This document shows positions 25,280 through 33,440 of a stretch of DNA of 42,869 nt, piece after piece. The number at the start of each line of letters is the position of its first letter. Positions within the stretch are counted from its first letter, which is position 1. The notes below the pieces were generated by a model. The model ran no database searches, was not told the DNA's origin, and was given only the letters and a program-made list of their open reading frames with translations. A program made the translations under genes and the position numbers. The DNA comes from Spirochaetales bacterium (GTDB taxonomy: Bacteria > Spirochaetota > Spirochaetia > Sphaerochaetales > Sphaerochaetaceae), in the NCBI GenBank assembly GCA_028719825.1, contig JAQYLW010000043.1, forward strand, positions 1 to 42,869, read 5' to 3'.

Positions 25280-26980
25280 ATGATTAATGTTTTAGATGAG
25301 GGGTTGGTTTCTCACCTTGCTGCAGGCGAGGTGATAGACCGCCCCTCTTCTGTTATAAGAGAATGTATTGACAACTCAATAGATGCAGAAGCTTCAAAAA
25401 TATCCATAGAATGTATAGATGGCGGTAAAAGCCTTATTGCTGTTGATGACAACGGAAAAGGCATTGAAAGAGAAGATCTTTTGAAGATTGCATCCCCTCA
25501 CGCAACAAGCAAAATTAAGGTTCTTGACGACATATATAATATTTCCACAATGGGATTTAGGGGCGAAGCGTTGTTCAGCCTTGTAAGCGTAGGCGAACTT
25601 GGTATAGACTCCAACGGACATAGCGTGAGCTTCAAGGACTTTAAAAGATCTCAAATCACACGATCTGCCAAGGAAAAAGGAACGCGTATCTGTCTAAAAG
25701 GCATTTTTTCTTCGCTTCCGGCAAGGATGAGTTTTCTTTCATCAGCCTCAAGCGAGAACACAAGATGTAAAAATATTATTGAGGAAAAAGCCCTGCCATT
25801 CCCTGAAATAGAATTTTCTTACTCTAATGACGGCAAAGAGCTTTTACATTTTTATCAAGAAACACCAATAGAGCGCGTAAGCCATTTTTTACAGTCAACA
25901 ATCTCCTCCAAGGTTAAATACATACACTCAGAGAATGAGGATTTTAAAATAGATCTGTACTATTCAAGCGGCGATGTAAGAAGGGATAAGAAAAAAATTA
26001 AAATATACGTAAATAAGAGGGCTGTTGTTGATCCGTATCTTACAAGCGCATTGATACACGCCTTTTCACGTACAATCCCCGGTGGCATGTACCCCTCGGC
26101 CGTGATATTTATTGAAAACAGCCCTGAGCTGACTGATTTCAATGTTCATCCACAGAAAAGGGAGTGTCGCCTTAGAAACGCACATGATATTCATCATACC
26201 ATCGCTACAATTTTTGACAATTCGTTTTTTGAGGAAGAAATAAAACTTACAAGATTGTATGATACGGAATTTAAAGATATTGAAAGACCAAGCGTGATGC
26301 CAAAAGCACATGATGATTTCTCAAACACTGTTAATCAAGTAAACGAAAACAACACTGTTTGTGTCCAAACATCCCTTTCCGTAGTACCAAAAACTGAAAT
26401 TCCGCCCTCTACCATAGAAAAACAAGAAGAGCTTTTTGAACCACCTACACAGGTTTCTTTCACATATATAGGACAATTATGGAGAGAATTCCTATTATAT
26501 TCAATAGATGACACTCTGTATATCATAGACCAGCACGCAGCCGCCGAAAGAATAATGTTTGACAAGCTTAGAAATCACAACGAGGTTCAGGAGCTCCTAT
26601 TCCCCATAACGCTTGAACTGGATGCAATCGTATCTGATGCATTGGATAACAACAAAGACAAATTTATACAAAAAGGAATCGGACTTACTAAAATAGAAAA
26701 AGGATTATGGACCGTCACATCTCTACCCTCATGCTGTAAAAATAGCGAAAGGGAAATCCTTGCTCTTGTTGAAAATGCAAACGATTCTGAACTTGATCAA
26801 AAACTGTACGCAATTATCGCTTGCCACAACAGCGTGAGACAAGGAATGTATCTAAGCGAAAAGGATGCAACAACTCTTATAAAAGACACACTCGCTCTTG
26901 ACGAACGAGTGTGTCCTCATGGCAGAGTTTTTACGCTTAAGATAAGCAAAGAAGAACTTGAAAAACTCGTTTCAAGATAA
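25280..26980 (+). CDS. mutL: DNA mismatch repair protein MutL
   Basis: 566 residues. The N-terminal GHKL ATPase has IRECIDNSIDA (Glu28, Asn32), VDDNGKGI, ATSKI and GFRGEAL. The C-terminal dimerisation/endonuclease domain has DQHAAAERIMFD (417-428), ACHNSVRQG and CPHGRVF (from Cys545). These resemble the endonuclease-type MutL motifs DQHA(X)2E(X)4E, ACR and CPHGRP, though the second Glu is Asp428 and two other motifs are altered. MutL couples MutS mismatch recognition to strand removal. It starts 2 nt after the FecR-barrel stop and overlaps the convergent EFR1 gene by 9 bp. Confidence 0.96.
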   Translation: MINVLDEGLVSHLAAGEVIDRPSSVIRECIDNSIDAEASKISIECIDGGKSLIAVDDNGKGIEREDLLKIASPHATSKIKVLDDIYNISTMGFRGEALFSLVSVGELGIDSNGHSVSFKDFKRSQITRSAKEKGTRICLKGIFSSLPARMSFLSSASSENTRCKNIIEEKALPFPEIEFSYSNDGKELLHFYQETPIERVSHFLQSTISSKVKYIHSENEDFKIDLYYSSGDVRRDKKKIKIYVNKRAVVDPYLTSALIHAFSRTIPGGMYPSAVIFIENSPELTDFNVHPQKRECRLRNAHDIHHTIATIFDNSFFEEEIKLTRLYDTEFKDIERPSVMPKAHDDFSNTVNQVNENNTVCVQTSLSVVPKTEIPPSTIEKQEELFEPPTQVSFTYIGQLWREFLLYSIDDTLYIIDQHAAAERIMFDKLRNHNEVQELLFPITLELDAIVSDALDNNKDKFIQKGIGLTKIEKGLWTVTSLPSCCKNSEREILALVENANDSELDQKLYAIIACHNSVRQGMYLSEKDATTLIKDTLALDERVCPHGRVFTLKISKEELEKLVSR

Positions 26981-27898
26981 TGAGCGTGGTGCTTTGATAC
27001 CATAGCTTTCAAAATCCCTGTCCATAGAATCAAAGTACACATTGAAATTCTTAAAATAGCCTTTTGTGTTTGAATTGACAAAGTTTGATGTTATAGACTC
27101 ATTTGAAAGAATTTCATCAAACTTATATGAGCCGTTCACCTTCCACGGATTTAATATACCTGCGTTAATTGCATCAAACGGACACTTCATTACACATCTC
27201 ATACAAATCATGCAATGGCCGTTGAACTTGGGTCGTCCGTCTTTCTTAGTCATGGAAATATTACCCATAGGGCAATTCTTTGCACATAGTCCGCACTTTG
27301 TACACTTGCTCTTTTTTGCTTTGTACGTAAGACCGATTATAGGTCCGCCTATCCATACAAGTTTGCATATAAAAGAGGCAAAGGCACTAAACGGTCCAAC
27401 CTTATAAAGCTGCTTTTCACCCTCTGCTATTTTTGCAGCGCTTATTGTTGAATAAGAATCCGCATAGCAATACATTTGTTTCGCAAGCGCATCCGGATAT
27501 CTGAACATAATATTGTAAGGCATAAGGAAATGCTTTTCGTATGTAACATTATATCCTTTTTTGGAAAGCGTTCTTTTAATGTAGGATGATGACGGATTGT
27601 TCATTTTGAACGGCTCACCGCTTGTTTTTATTACAAACGCACGCTGTCCGGTTTTGCTTGCGCAGAGCTTTTTTACAAATCTGTTTACTAAATACGGCGC
27701 ATTAAATCCGTAAATCGGATATGCAATTCCAACAATATCATAATCAGAGGGAGAGGGATATTCTGTATTTGAATAGGATTTGTAATCAAAGGAAAAAACA
27801 TCTGTTTCAATGTTCTTCTTACCAAGCTCTCGGGCAACCATATCAGAAACGATACGAGTGTTGCCCGTGCCTGAAAAACAGTATATAACTGCTTTCAT
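26972..27898 (-). CDS. EFR1-type flavodoxin-ferredoxin fusion protein
   Basis: About 308 residues from ATG 27898, which overlaps the preceding gene's TAA (TAATG); an upstream start at 27925 is less likely. Residues 1-150 are a flavodoxin fold starting MKAVIYCFSGTGNTR, the FMN phosphate loop. The C-terminal half carries two [4Fe-4S] ferredoxin motifs: Cys199, 202, 205, 209 and Cys229, 232, 235, 239. Such proteins shuttle electrons between flavin and iron-sulphur partners in anaerobes. The operon partner is an SDR-like protein, so it may supply electrons for a reductive step there; that is inference. Confidence 0.9.
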   Translation of the reverse strand: MKAVIYCFSGTGNTRIVSDMVARELGKKNIETDVFSFDYKSYSNTEYPSPSDYDIVGIAYPIYGFNAPYLVNRFVKKLCASKTGQRAFVIKTSGEPFKMNNPSSSYIKRTLSKKGYNVTYEKHFLMPYNIMFRYPDALAKQMYCYADSYSTISAAKIAEGEKQLYKVGPFSAFASFICKLVWIGGPIIGLTYKAKKSKCTKCGLCAKNCPMGNISMTKKDGRPKFNGHCMICMRCVMKCPFDAINAGILNPWKVNGSYKFDEILSNESITSNFVNSNTKGYFKNFNVYFDSMDRDFESYGIKAPRSLS

Positions 27899-28932
27899 TA
27901 TTTCCATTCCCCCGGATCGTAACAAGCCTTTCCGGATTCTATAACAGCTTCTTCAACTCCGCCTCGTTTAATATGCAATTCGGCGCATGTATCCTCTATT
28001 TCATTTTCAGGATAGTAGAAATAATCGCTCTGAATATCTGTCATTAAATGGAAATAATCAAGACCATGATATATTCCCTTTCTGTTATCGGGCTTTGTAA
28101 TAAGCAAATCCGCCCCTATGGCACAAAGGTATTTCGGGGGATTCCAAATTTTCATGGGCTTACCCTGAATTCCTATAAGAAGTTTATCAAGCATCCAGTT
28201 GTAATCATGATTTTCATCACCTATTGAATAGTGTTTGCACTCTCCGTCAGGCCCATATTCCAAAGAACCAACCAATGCCTCACCTATATGGCGTGTTGTT
28301 GCCATAACGGTACCGCCCTTGGGGAACATAATCATCTTTTTTCCCTTGGCAAAATGATCCAAAAATGTTTCTCTCCATATTGGGCGACGATACGGGCAAG
28401 TTCCAAAAATATACGGAAGTTCCATAACATAAACATCCATCTTTGGAAGATCGCCGTTTTCTTCTGTGGCTATTTTTATTATTGCTTCAGCCTGTTCCTT
28501 TCTGACCTTTATATAAGGGTGATAGGTTGACAGCTTCTTTTTGGGGAATGCTCTGTCGAAATACAGAAAATATGAAGAACAGAGTGAGGCTTTTTTTATC
28601 CCTGCCTTGCGTGCTGCCCTAAATACCTTAGAACATTGATTGACAAGCTTTTCATAAAAGAAATTATATGCGTTTTCATGCGGAGAATATCTGTCGTCCG
28701 GACCAACCGCATATATCATTGAATCATAACCGCCCTGTTTGAAAAATTCATAAAGTTCGTCTTCACTCATGGAAAACACATCGCCCGTATAACTTTTTGC
28801 CTGTTTGCTGTACCACTCTTCGGCGTGTGCATCCTCAACCGCAAGTGAGGAAACGCTATGGCCTCTTTCTAATGCTACATTTGTAGCTTGATTTCCTAAA
28901 AGACCTGTTCCTCCAATAATTATAATATTCAT
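27898..28932 (-). CDS. Atypical extended SDR / NAD-dependent epimerase-dehydratase family protein
   Basis: 344 residues with the nucleotide-binding loop IGGTGLLGNQ at about 6-15, an SDR-type core (YAVGPDDRY, CSSYFLYFDR) and a typical substrate-side half (ELPYIFGTCPYRRP, then GTVMATTRHIGEA). A standard YxxxK is not evident: the nearest candidate, YIKVR, has Arg for Lys, so it may be non-catalytic or use another mechanism. AAGGAG precedes the ATG. A perfect 13-bp palindrome lies in the leader. It is co-transcribed with the EFR1 gene and divergent from an XRE regulator. Substrate unknown. Confidence 0.8.
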   Translation of the reverse strand: MNIIIIGGTGLLGNQATNVALERGHSVSSLAVEDAHAEEWYSKQAKSYTGDVFSMSEDELYEFFKQGGYDSMIYAVGPDDRYSPHENAYNFFYEKLVNQCSKVFRAARKAGIKKASLCSSYFLYFDRAFPKKKLSTYHPYIKVRKEQAEAIIKIATEENGDLPKMDVYVMELPYIFGTCPYRRPIWRETFLDHFAKGKKMIMFPKGGTVMATTRHIGEALVGSLEYGPDGECKHYSIGDENHDYNWMLDKLLIGIQGKPMKIWNPPKYLCAIGADLLITKPDNRKGIYHGLDYFHLMTDIQSDYFYYPENEIEDTCAELHIKRGGVEEAVIESGKACYDPGEWK

Positions 28933-28948
28933 AAATCATTGCTCCTTA

Positions 28949-28961
28949 ACGTTTTAAACGT
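28949..28961. promoter_or_regulatory. Palindrome ACGTTT-T-AAACGT, candidate operator
   Basis: Perfect 6-bp arms with a 1-nt centre, placed just upstream of the SDR Shine-Dalgarno site and downstream of a minus-strand TATAAT at 28978-28983. Good position for an operator used by the divergent XRE protein; no binding data can be inferred. Confidence 0.45.
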
Positions 28962-29008
28962 GCTGTAAATCCTTAATAATTATATATTGCTACATGCTAT
29001 ATTTTCAA

Positions 29009-29023
29009 CTACACAAATTGTAG
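29009..29023. promoter_or_regulatory. Inverted repeat CTACA-N5-TGTAG
   Basis: Five-bp perfect arms in the middle of the 143-bp divergent region, between the two promoters. A second candidate operator; short enough to occur by chance. Confidence 0.3.
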
Positions 29024-29037
29024 AGTAGTAGAATTTG

Positions 29038-29066
29038 TTGAATTTTTGTTTTTTTTACCTTAAAAT
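29038..29066 (+). promoter_or_regulatory. Promoter of the XRE regulator
   Basis: TTGAAT (29038-29043), a 17-bp spacer, TAAAAT (29061-29066). The start would fall within a few bases of the ATG at 29076, again giving no real leader and no Shine-Dalgarno site. Confidence 0.5.
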
Positions 29067-29075
29067 GAACATTAG

Positions 29076-29768
29076 ATGGACTATGATGAAATAAGAACAA
29101 ACGTATCGAAAAATCTCATCATCCTGCGTAAGCGTGCCGGTATGACGCAAGTTGAGTTTGGAGAAAAATTTTCGTTTTCGGACAAAACAATAAGCAAATG
29201 GGAAAGCGGACTGTCCATTCCTGACGTTGCAACATTACAGCTTATAGCCACGGAATTCAACACAACCATAGATGCACTTATAAAGAGCGATGGAATTGAA
29301 GATCAAACAGAAACGCAAAACAATAAGGCGTTTAACTATAATACATTTCAAAAATGCTGTATTCTACTATTGCTTTTAGCCTTTGTTTGGAGCATAGCAG
29401 GGTTGGGATATGTATTTATATCCGAATTTTTTAAAAAATTGCTTTGGCCAATATTTCTATGGGCTATTCCCATATCTTCAATGATAATAGCAAAGTTTAA
29501 CAGCACAACGATTAAAAGCTTTGTTGTTAAGGTTGCTTCATACAGCATAACGAACTGGGGAATACTTATAGCTTCGTATTACTCATTTTTAATGTACAAC
29601 ATATCCTTTACACCCATCTTCTTTTTGGGTATTCCCATACAGCTCTTGATTATTCTGTCTGCTATTACCACAAAATGGCAAGGCGGAGTTAGGCGGTTAA
29701 AAAAACACAAAGATAGGACAAACAACGAAAATAAACAAATTCAAGCATCAGAGGAGAAGACTGAATAA
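29076..29768 (+). CDS. Membrane-anchored XRE-family regulator
   Basis: 230 residues. Residues about 8-68 form an XRE helix-turn-helix (LRKRAGMTQVEFGEKF, DKTISKWESGLSIPDVATL). After a short polar linker come four hydrophobic segments (about 92-112, 116-134, 145-165 and 175-192), then a basic, charged tail (KKHKDRTNNENK...). This layout suggests a DNA-binding head tethered to the inner membrane that senses a membrane or envelope signal. Its divergent position from SDR-EFR1, with palindromes between, makes those genes its likely targets. The 3' end overlaps the convergent HAD gene by 21 bp. Confidence 0.85.
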   Translation: MDYDEIRTNVSKNLIILRKRAGMTQVEFGEKFSFSDKTISKWESGLSIPDVATLQLIATEFNTTIDALIKSDGIEDQTETQNNKAFNYNTFQKCCILLLLLAFVWSIAGLGYVFISEFFKKLLWPIFLWAIPISSMIIAKFNSTTIKSFVVKVASYSITNWGILIASYYSFLMYNISFTPIFFLGIPIQLLIILSAITTKWQGGVRRLKKHKDRTNNENKQIQASEEKTE

Positions 29769-30572
29769 GGTCTTTCCTACCCCGTCCTCCTCGTTTGACG
29801 GTGCGATGTAATCAGAGGCATCCAAAGCGCATTGTGTACCGTTTCTCATGGCAACGCCAAAACCTGCCTCTTTAAGCATTGGAACATCGTTGTCAAAATC
29901 GCCAAAGGACATAATCTGATCCTTTGTTATCCCAAGTTTATCGGCAATCGCAGACACTCCGGAGGCCTTGTTCACTTCCTTTAAAGAAACTTCCAATATA
30001 TCGGGATGTGACAAGAAGAAGCTCAATGAAGGATATAAAATATTCAGTTCTTTTTTTAATGCTGCCATTTTAACATCATCATCAAGGCGAAGCACAAGTT
30101 TTATAGGCTCGCTATCATTGCGCATACGGCTCTTTCTAACCGTTTCCTCAAAAGACTCACACACTCCGCGGCCTTCATAAAATCCGTTTATACGAGCCCA
30201 CCATTTATCCTTTTCTTCAACAACCCATTCCTCGCCTGAAAACAAAACACTGCGTGCATTATAGGAGGATGCAAACCTTGAAACCTCAAGCATCAACGGA
30301 ATCGGAACGCCGTATGATGATGTAGGTTGTCCAAGCACCTCCACATATGCTCCGTTGTCGTATACTCCGGATATCTCTTTGTCAGTAAGTGAAAGCGTTT
30401 CCATAACAGGCAGAACACCCGTTTTAAATCGTCCCGTAACAAGGGCAAAATGTATGCCTCTTTTTACAAGTTCATGTATCGCCTTATATGTAAGTTCCCC
30501 TATTGTCTTGTCACTTTTAATCAATGTGCCGTCTATGTCTGAGCATACTAATTTAATTCTGTTTTTAAGCAT
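29748..30572 (-). CDS. Cof-type HAD-IIB phosphatase
   Basis: 274 residues. Motif I is SDIDGTL with nucleophile Asp12 and acid Asp14, motif II VTGRFKT, and motif IV GDFDNDVPML, with the C2-type cap domain between. Such enzymes dephosphorylate sugar phosphates, nucleotides or flavin/pyridoxal phosphate; the substrate is not predictable. It has its own start signal (a TATAAT ending 6 nt before the ATG, no Shine-Dalgarno) and probably forms a single-gene unit. Confidence 0.93.
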   Translation of the reverse strand: MLKNRIKLVCSDIDGTLIKSDKTIGELTYKAIHELVKRGIHFALVTGRFKTGVLPVMETLSLTDKEISGVYDNGAYVEVLGQPTSSYGVPIPLMLEVSRFASSYNARSVLFSGEEWVVEEKDKWWARINGFYEGRGVCESFEETVRKSRMRNDSEPIKLVLRLDDDVKMAALKKELNILYPSLSFFLSHPDILEVSLKEVNKASGVSAIADKLGITKDQIMSFGDFDNDVPMLKEAGFGVAMRNGTQCALDASDYIAPSNEEDGVGKTLFSLLL

Positions 30573-30578
30573 GTGCTA

Positions 30579-30584
30579 ATTATA
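30579..30584 (-). promoter_or_regulatory. -10 element of a likely leaderless HAD transcript
   Basis: Minus-strand TATAAT ends 6 nt before the ATG at 30572. The 48-bp gap to the glycosyltransferase gene contains no visible Shine-Dalgarno site and no clear hairpin terminator. Confidence 0.5.
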
Positions 30585-30620
30585 TACATAAACTTGCTTT
30601 TTTAGTAGGACGACAAGACA

Positions 30621-31799
30621 TCAAACTTGACTAATCAGCTGCGAATATAAATTAATGTACTTGTCTGCAATTTCACTCCATGACGGTATGTGACAGGCTT
30701 GAACCATTTCCCTCATTTTTATAAAAGAAGGCAATGAATCTGTTTTCAAACCATATAGCTGACTTATTTTCTCTGCAAATGCATCTATATCGTCATCAAG
30801 TGCCCAGCCGTTTTGTTCATCAATTACCCTTTCTGAAGTTCCCGTGTTTTTTATACACAAGGTAGGGCATCCGCAATATCGTGATTCTATACACGCAATA
30901 CTGTCACAGTCAAAAATTGATGGGAACAAAAAGACATCGGATGATGAATATAAATAATTGAGTTCATCTGATGTTTTTAGTCCGACAAATTTTACATTAT
31001 TCTCAATCCCAAGTTCCTTTGCCTTTGTTTCAAAATAAGGTATTTGACCATCTCCGGCAAGAGTAAATGTAAACGGCACGTTCATCTCTTTGAGCTTTTT
31101 GCACACCCGTAAAGAAAAAACTATATTTTTTTCATCGACTATTCGCCCTGCATATAACAGCGATATTACCGCTTTGTCATAATTTTGTTTGTAATAATGG
31201 GTGGGATCAAACAACAGCTTTTTTGATTTATAACCGTTCTTAATAAGGATAACCGGACTTGAAACCCTATATACATCACGCAATTCCTTTTGTATCACAT
31301 ATTCGGAAACTCCCGTGTTTACCGTATATAAAGCCGCAGTATGCTTGGGATATATGGACGGAATGTATGACAATACTCGATGAAGCGGATTTTTAGCCGA
31401 AAACGGCGCATTTTGATTGTTTATAAATCTTAAATATGTATGCGTTGTTAGAACCGACGGAATATGAAGAAGCTTTGCCATATGCGCACCCCACCGTCCC
31501 ATTTCAAACGGTGTGTGAGAATGAACAACATCCGGGCAAAATTCAACCATAAGTTTTTTTATGTTTCTGTCGGTTTTGGGGTGTGGGCACATGGGGTATA
31601 GCGGAATCTTGTGTGATTTTGTCCTGTATATCGGGTATTTTTGCTTTCTGTCGTATTCGCTGTTATCACACATTCTGTCCTGAGTGAACACAGCAACCGT
31701 ATGCCCCTTATTCATGTATTCTTCGCATAAGGCGAGCATTACACTTTCAGTCCCTCCTACATGCGGGGCAAAAACATCTGTACAAAGTGCTATTCTCAC
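30621..31799 (-). CDS. Glycosyltransferase family 4 (GT-B fold)
   Basis: 392 residues. The N-terminal domain starts MRIALCTDVFAPHVGGTESV, with the glycine-rich acceptor-side loop typical of GT4 enzymes. The C-terminal donor domain has LLYAGRIVDEKN, LAGDGQIPYF, VKFVGLKTSDELNYLYSSSDVFLFPS and an EX7E-like block SIFDCDSIACIE in which the first Glu is Asp. Family members transfer sugars from nucleotide donors to lipids or saccharides at the inner membrane; a glycolipid synthase is possible but unproven. GTG start overlaps the serine acetyltransferase stop (GTGA), so translation is coupled. Confidence 0.9.
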   Translation of the reverse strand: MRIALCTDVFAPHVGGTESVMLALCEEYMNKGHTVAVFTQDRMCDNSEYDRKQKYPIYRTKSHKIPLYPMCPHPKTDRNIKKLMVEFCPDVVHSHTPFEMGRWGAHMAKLLHIPSVLTTHTYLRFINNQNAPFSAKNPLHRVLSYIPSIYPKHTAALYTVNTGVSEYVIQKELRDVYRVSSPVILIKNGYKSKKLLFDPTHYYKQNYDKAVISLLYAGRIVDEKNIVFSLRVCKKLKEMNVPFTFTLAGDGQIPYFETKAKELGIENNVKFVGLKTSDELNYLYSSSDVFLFPSIFDCDSIACIESRYCGCPTLCIKNTGTSERVIDEQNGWALDDDIDAFAEKISQLYGLKTDSLPSFIKMREMVQACHIPSWSEIADKYINLYSQLISQV

Positions 31800-32560
31800 T
31801 TTTTGTCATCCTTAACTATTGGTCTAAAAACCATTTCGGGCATTTTCATAATAACCATTGTGTTCTCCGGAACTGATTTGTTTATCCAAACGTTCGATCC
31901 GATAACAGCTCCCTTTTCAATGGTTATATTCCCCAAAATGGAAGCGTTTGAATAAATTGTAACATTATCCTTAATTGTAGGGTGACGTTTTGTGTTTTGA
32001 ACAAATGCTCCGCATGCGTCCTTTGGGAACTTATATGCCCCAAGCGTTACTCCCTGATAGATCGTAACATTATTTCCTATAACCGTAGTTTCCCCTATTA
32101 CCACCCCCGTTCCGTGATCAATAAAAAACGACTCTCCTATTGTAGCACCGGGGTGGATATCAATCCCGGTTTCACGATGGGTTCTTTCGTTCAAAAGACG
32201 TGGTATCAACGGTACTTTATGTACGAATAAAAAGTTGGCAATGCGGTGTACGGACATAACCTTCATATATGGATATGCTATAATAATCTCGCTTATGCTT
32301 TCTGCGGCAGGGTCTCTTGAAAGGGCCGCTGCAGCATCGTTTTTAAGCATTCTCCATATTTTAGGAAAAGCGGATTTTAATTGACATAAAATATTATCAG
32401 TCGTCTGCTCGGGTAGCAAGCCAAGCATTACCTCTTTTAATAACGCTAAAATATTATCGTCCTCCTTTTCACACAAATCACTATCGATATGTGCAACAAG
32501 GGATTGAAATATTGCATCTGTTATAGAATGAATTTGCTTTACACCAGGAAGAACTTTCAT
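31796..32560 (-). CDS. cysE: Serine O-acetyltransferase
   Basis: Acetylates serine with acetyl-CoA, the first step of cysteine synthesis. 254 residues: a helical N-terminal domain, then left-handed beta-helix hexapeptide repeats with DIHPGATIG, FIDHGTGVVIGET and YQGVTLGA, which carry the catalytic His residues. The longer N-terminal part resembles the EpsC/SrpH serine acetyltransferase group more than the E. coli enzyme. It leads a two-gene operon with the GT4 gene. No Shine-Dalgarno site; a TATAAT ends 7 nt before the ATG. Confidence 0.9.
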   Translation of the reverse strand: MKVLPGVKQIHSITDAIFQSLVAHIDSDLCEKEDDNILALLKEVMLGLLPEQTTDNILCQLKSAFPKIWRMLKNDAAAALSRDPAAESISEIIIAYPYMKVMSVHRIANFLFVHKVPLIPRLLNERTHRETGIDIHPGATIGESFFIDHGTGVVIGETTVIGNNVTIYQGVTLGAYKFPKDACGAFVQNTKRHPTIKDNVTIYSNASILGNITIEKGAVIGSNVWINKSVPENTMVIMKMPEMVFRPIVKDDKK

Positions 32561-32567
32561 ATCAAGA

Positions 32568-32573
32568 ATTATA
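32568..32573 (-). promoter_or_regulatory. -10 element of a likely leaderless cysE transcript
   Basis: Minus-strand TATAAT ends 7 nt before the ATG at 32560. The divergent promoter of the YmdB-like gene occupies the other half of the 56-bp gap. Confidence 0.5.
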
Positions 32574-32581
32574 TATAATCT

Positions 32582-32610
32582 TTGACAATTTTCCTATTTT
32601 TTTATTTGAT
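32582..32610 (+). promoter_or_regulatory. Promoter of the YmdB-like gene
   Basis: Consensus TTGACA (32582-32587), 17-bp spacer, TTTGAT (32605-32610), then 6 nt to ATG 32617. A full promoter placed so that the start point is the start codon: the clearest leaderless arrangement in the window. Confidence 0.6.
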
Positions 32611-32616
32611 TTAAAT

Positions 32617-33417
32617 ATGAAAGCACTGATATTGGGCGAAATTGTAGGTAGAGCAGGATACACTGCGATAAAAAAAGGCCTTAAGGATATGAGCGATATA
32701 GACTTGGTTATTGCAAACGGCGAAGGAATGTTTAACGGATACGGAATAAACAAGATCAACGCCATCAACCTTATGAAAGCCGGTGTTGATGTTATAACAG
32801 GCGGAGAAAAACTGTTTTATAAAAGCGATATGCAGGATTTTATCAAAGAGACATCACGCGTTATAAGAGCATATAACTATCCCTCGCCTGATGTCCCCGG
32901 ACATGGAATAAAGTACATTAAAATAAATGACACAAACGTTGCCGTATTAAATCTTATGGGCACTTCGGGAATGAGGGTACCCCTAAACAATCCGTTTACA
33001 TCAGCCGAATACATAGTGAAGAAAATCAAGGAAACAACAGCTGCAATAATAGTTATTTTTCATGCATCGGCAAGCGCTGAAAAACAGAGTATGTTTAGAT
33101 TTTTAGACGGCAAGGTAACCGCCGTTATAGGCACGCACAACAAAATACTCACAGCAGATGCCACAGTATCAGAAAACGGCACGGCATACATAACAGACAA
33201 CGGACGATGCGCAAGCACGCTGTCAGTTGGCGGTTTTAAAGCAGAAGAGGAAATAAAAAAATACCGTTCCACGCTGCTTGTTCGCTCTAAGGAATGTTTT
33301 GACGACACAGAGCTTCAGGGCGTTACGGTGACATTTAATGAAAACGGCAAGGCTGAAAACATCGAAACAATAAGAAAAAAAATAACGATTGACGGCACAG
33401 ATATAAATAAAACCTGA
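32617..33417 (+). CDS. YmdB-family metallophosphoesterase homologue with a degenerate metal site
   Basis: 266 residues, the family length. The framework is clear: ILGEIVGRAG, VIANGEG, ITGGEK, NYPSPDVPGHG, FHASASAEK and GTHNKILTAD line up with the YmdB motifs GDIVGR, NGEN, TGNH, NYP..PG.G, HAEATSEK and GTHTHVQTAD. Of the seven usual metal ligands only Glu36, His149 and His174 remain; Asp8 is Glu, and Asn37, Asn63 and the last His are Gly, Gly and Lys176. The usual acid His after Asn63 is Glu64. Active YmdB proteins cleave cyclic nucleotides such as 2',3'-cAMP. This one is probably inactive or altered and may be a binding protein. No Shine-Dalgarno site. Confidence 0.85.
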   Translation: MKALILGEIVGRAGYTAIKKGLKDMSDIDLVIANGEGMFNGYGINKINAINLMKAGVDVITGGEKLFYKSDMQDFIKETSRVIRAYNYPSPDVPGHGIKYIKINDTNVAVLNLMGTSGMRVPLNNPFTSAEYIVKKIKETTAAIIVIFHASASAEKQSMFRFLDGKVTAVIGTHNKILTADATVSENGTAYITDNGRCASTLSVGGFKAEEEIKKYRSTLLVRSKECFDDTELQGVTVTFNENGKAENIETIRKKITIDGTDINKT

Positions 33418-33425
33418 TTTATTCA

Positions 33426-33434
33426 TGATATAAT
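33426..33434 (+). promoter_or_regulatory. Extended -10 of the GNAT gene
   Basis: TGATATAAT, a perfect extended -10, ends 6 nt before ATG 33441. No Shine-Dalgarno site and no -35. Only 23 nt separate the two coding regions, so readthrough from the YmdB-like gene is also possible. Confidence 0.5.
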
Positions 33435-33440
33435 TATTAT

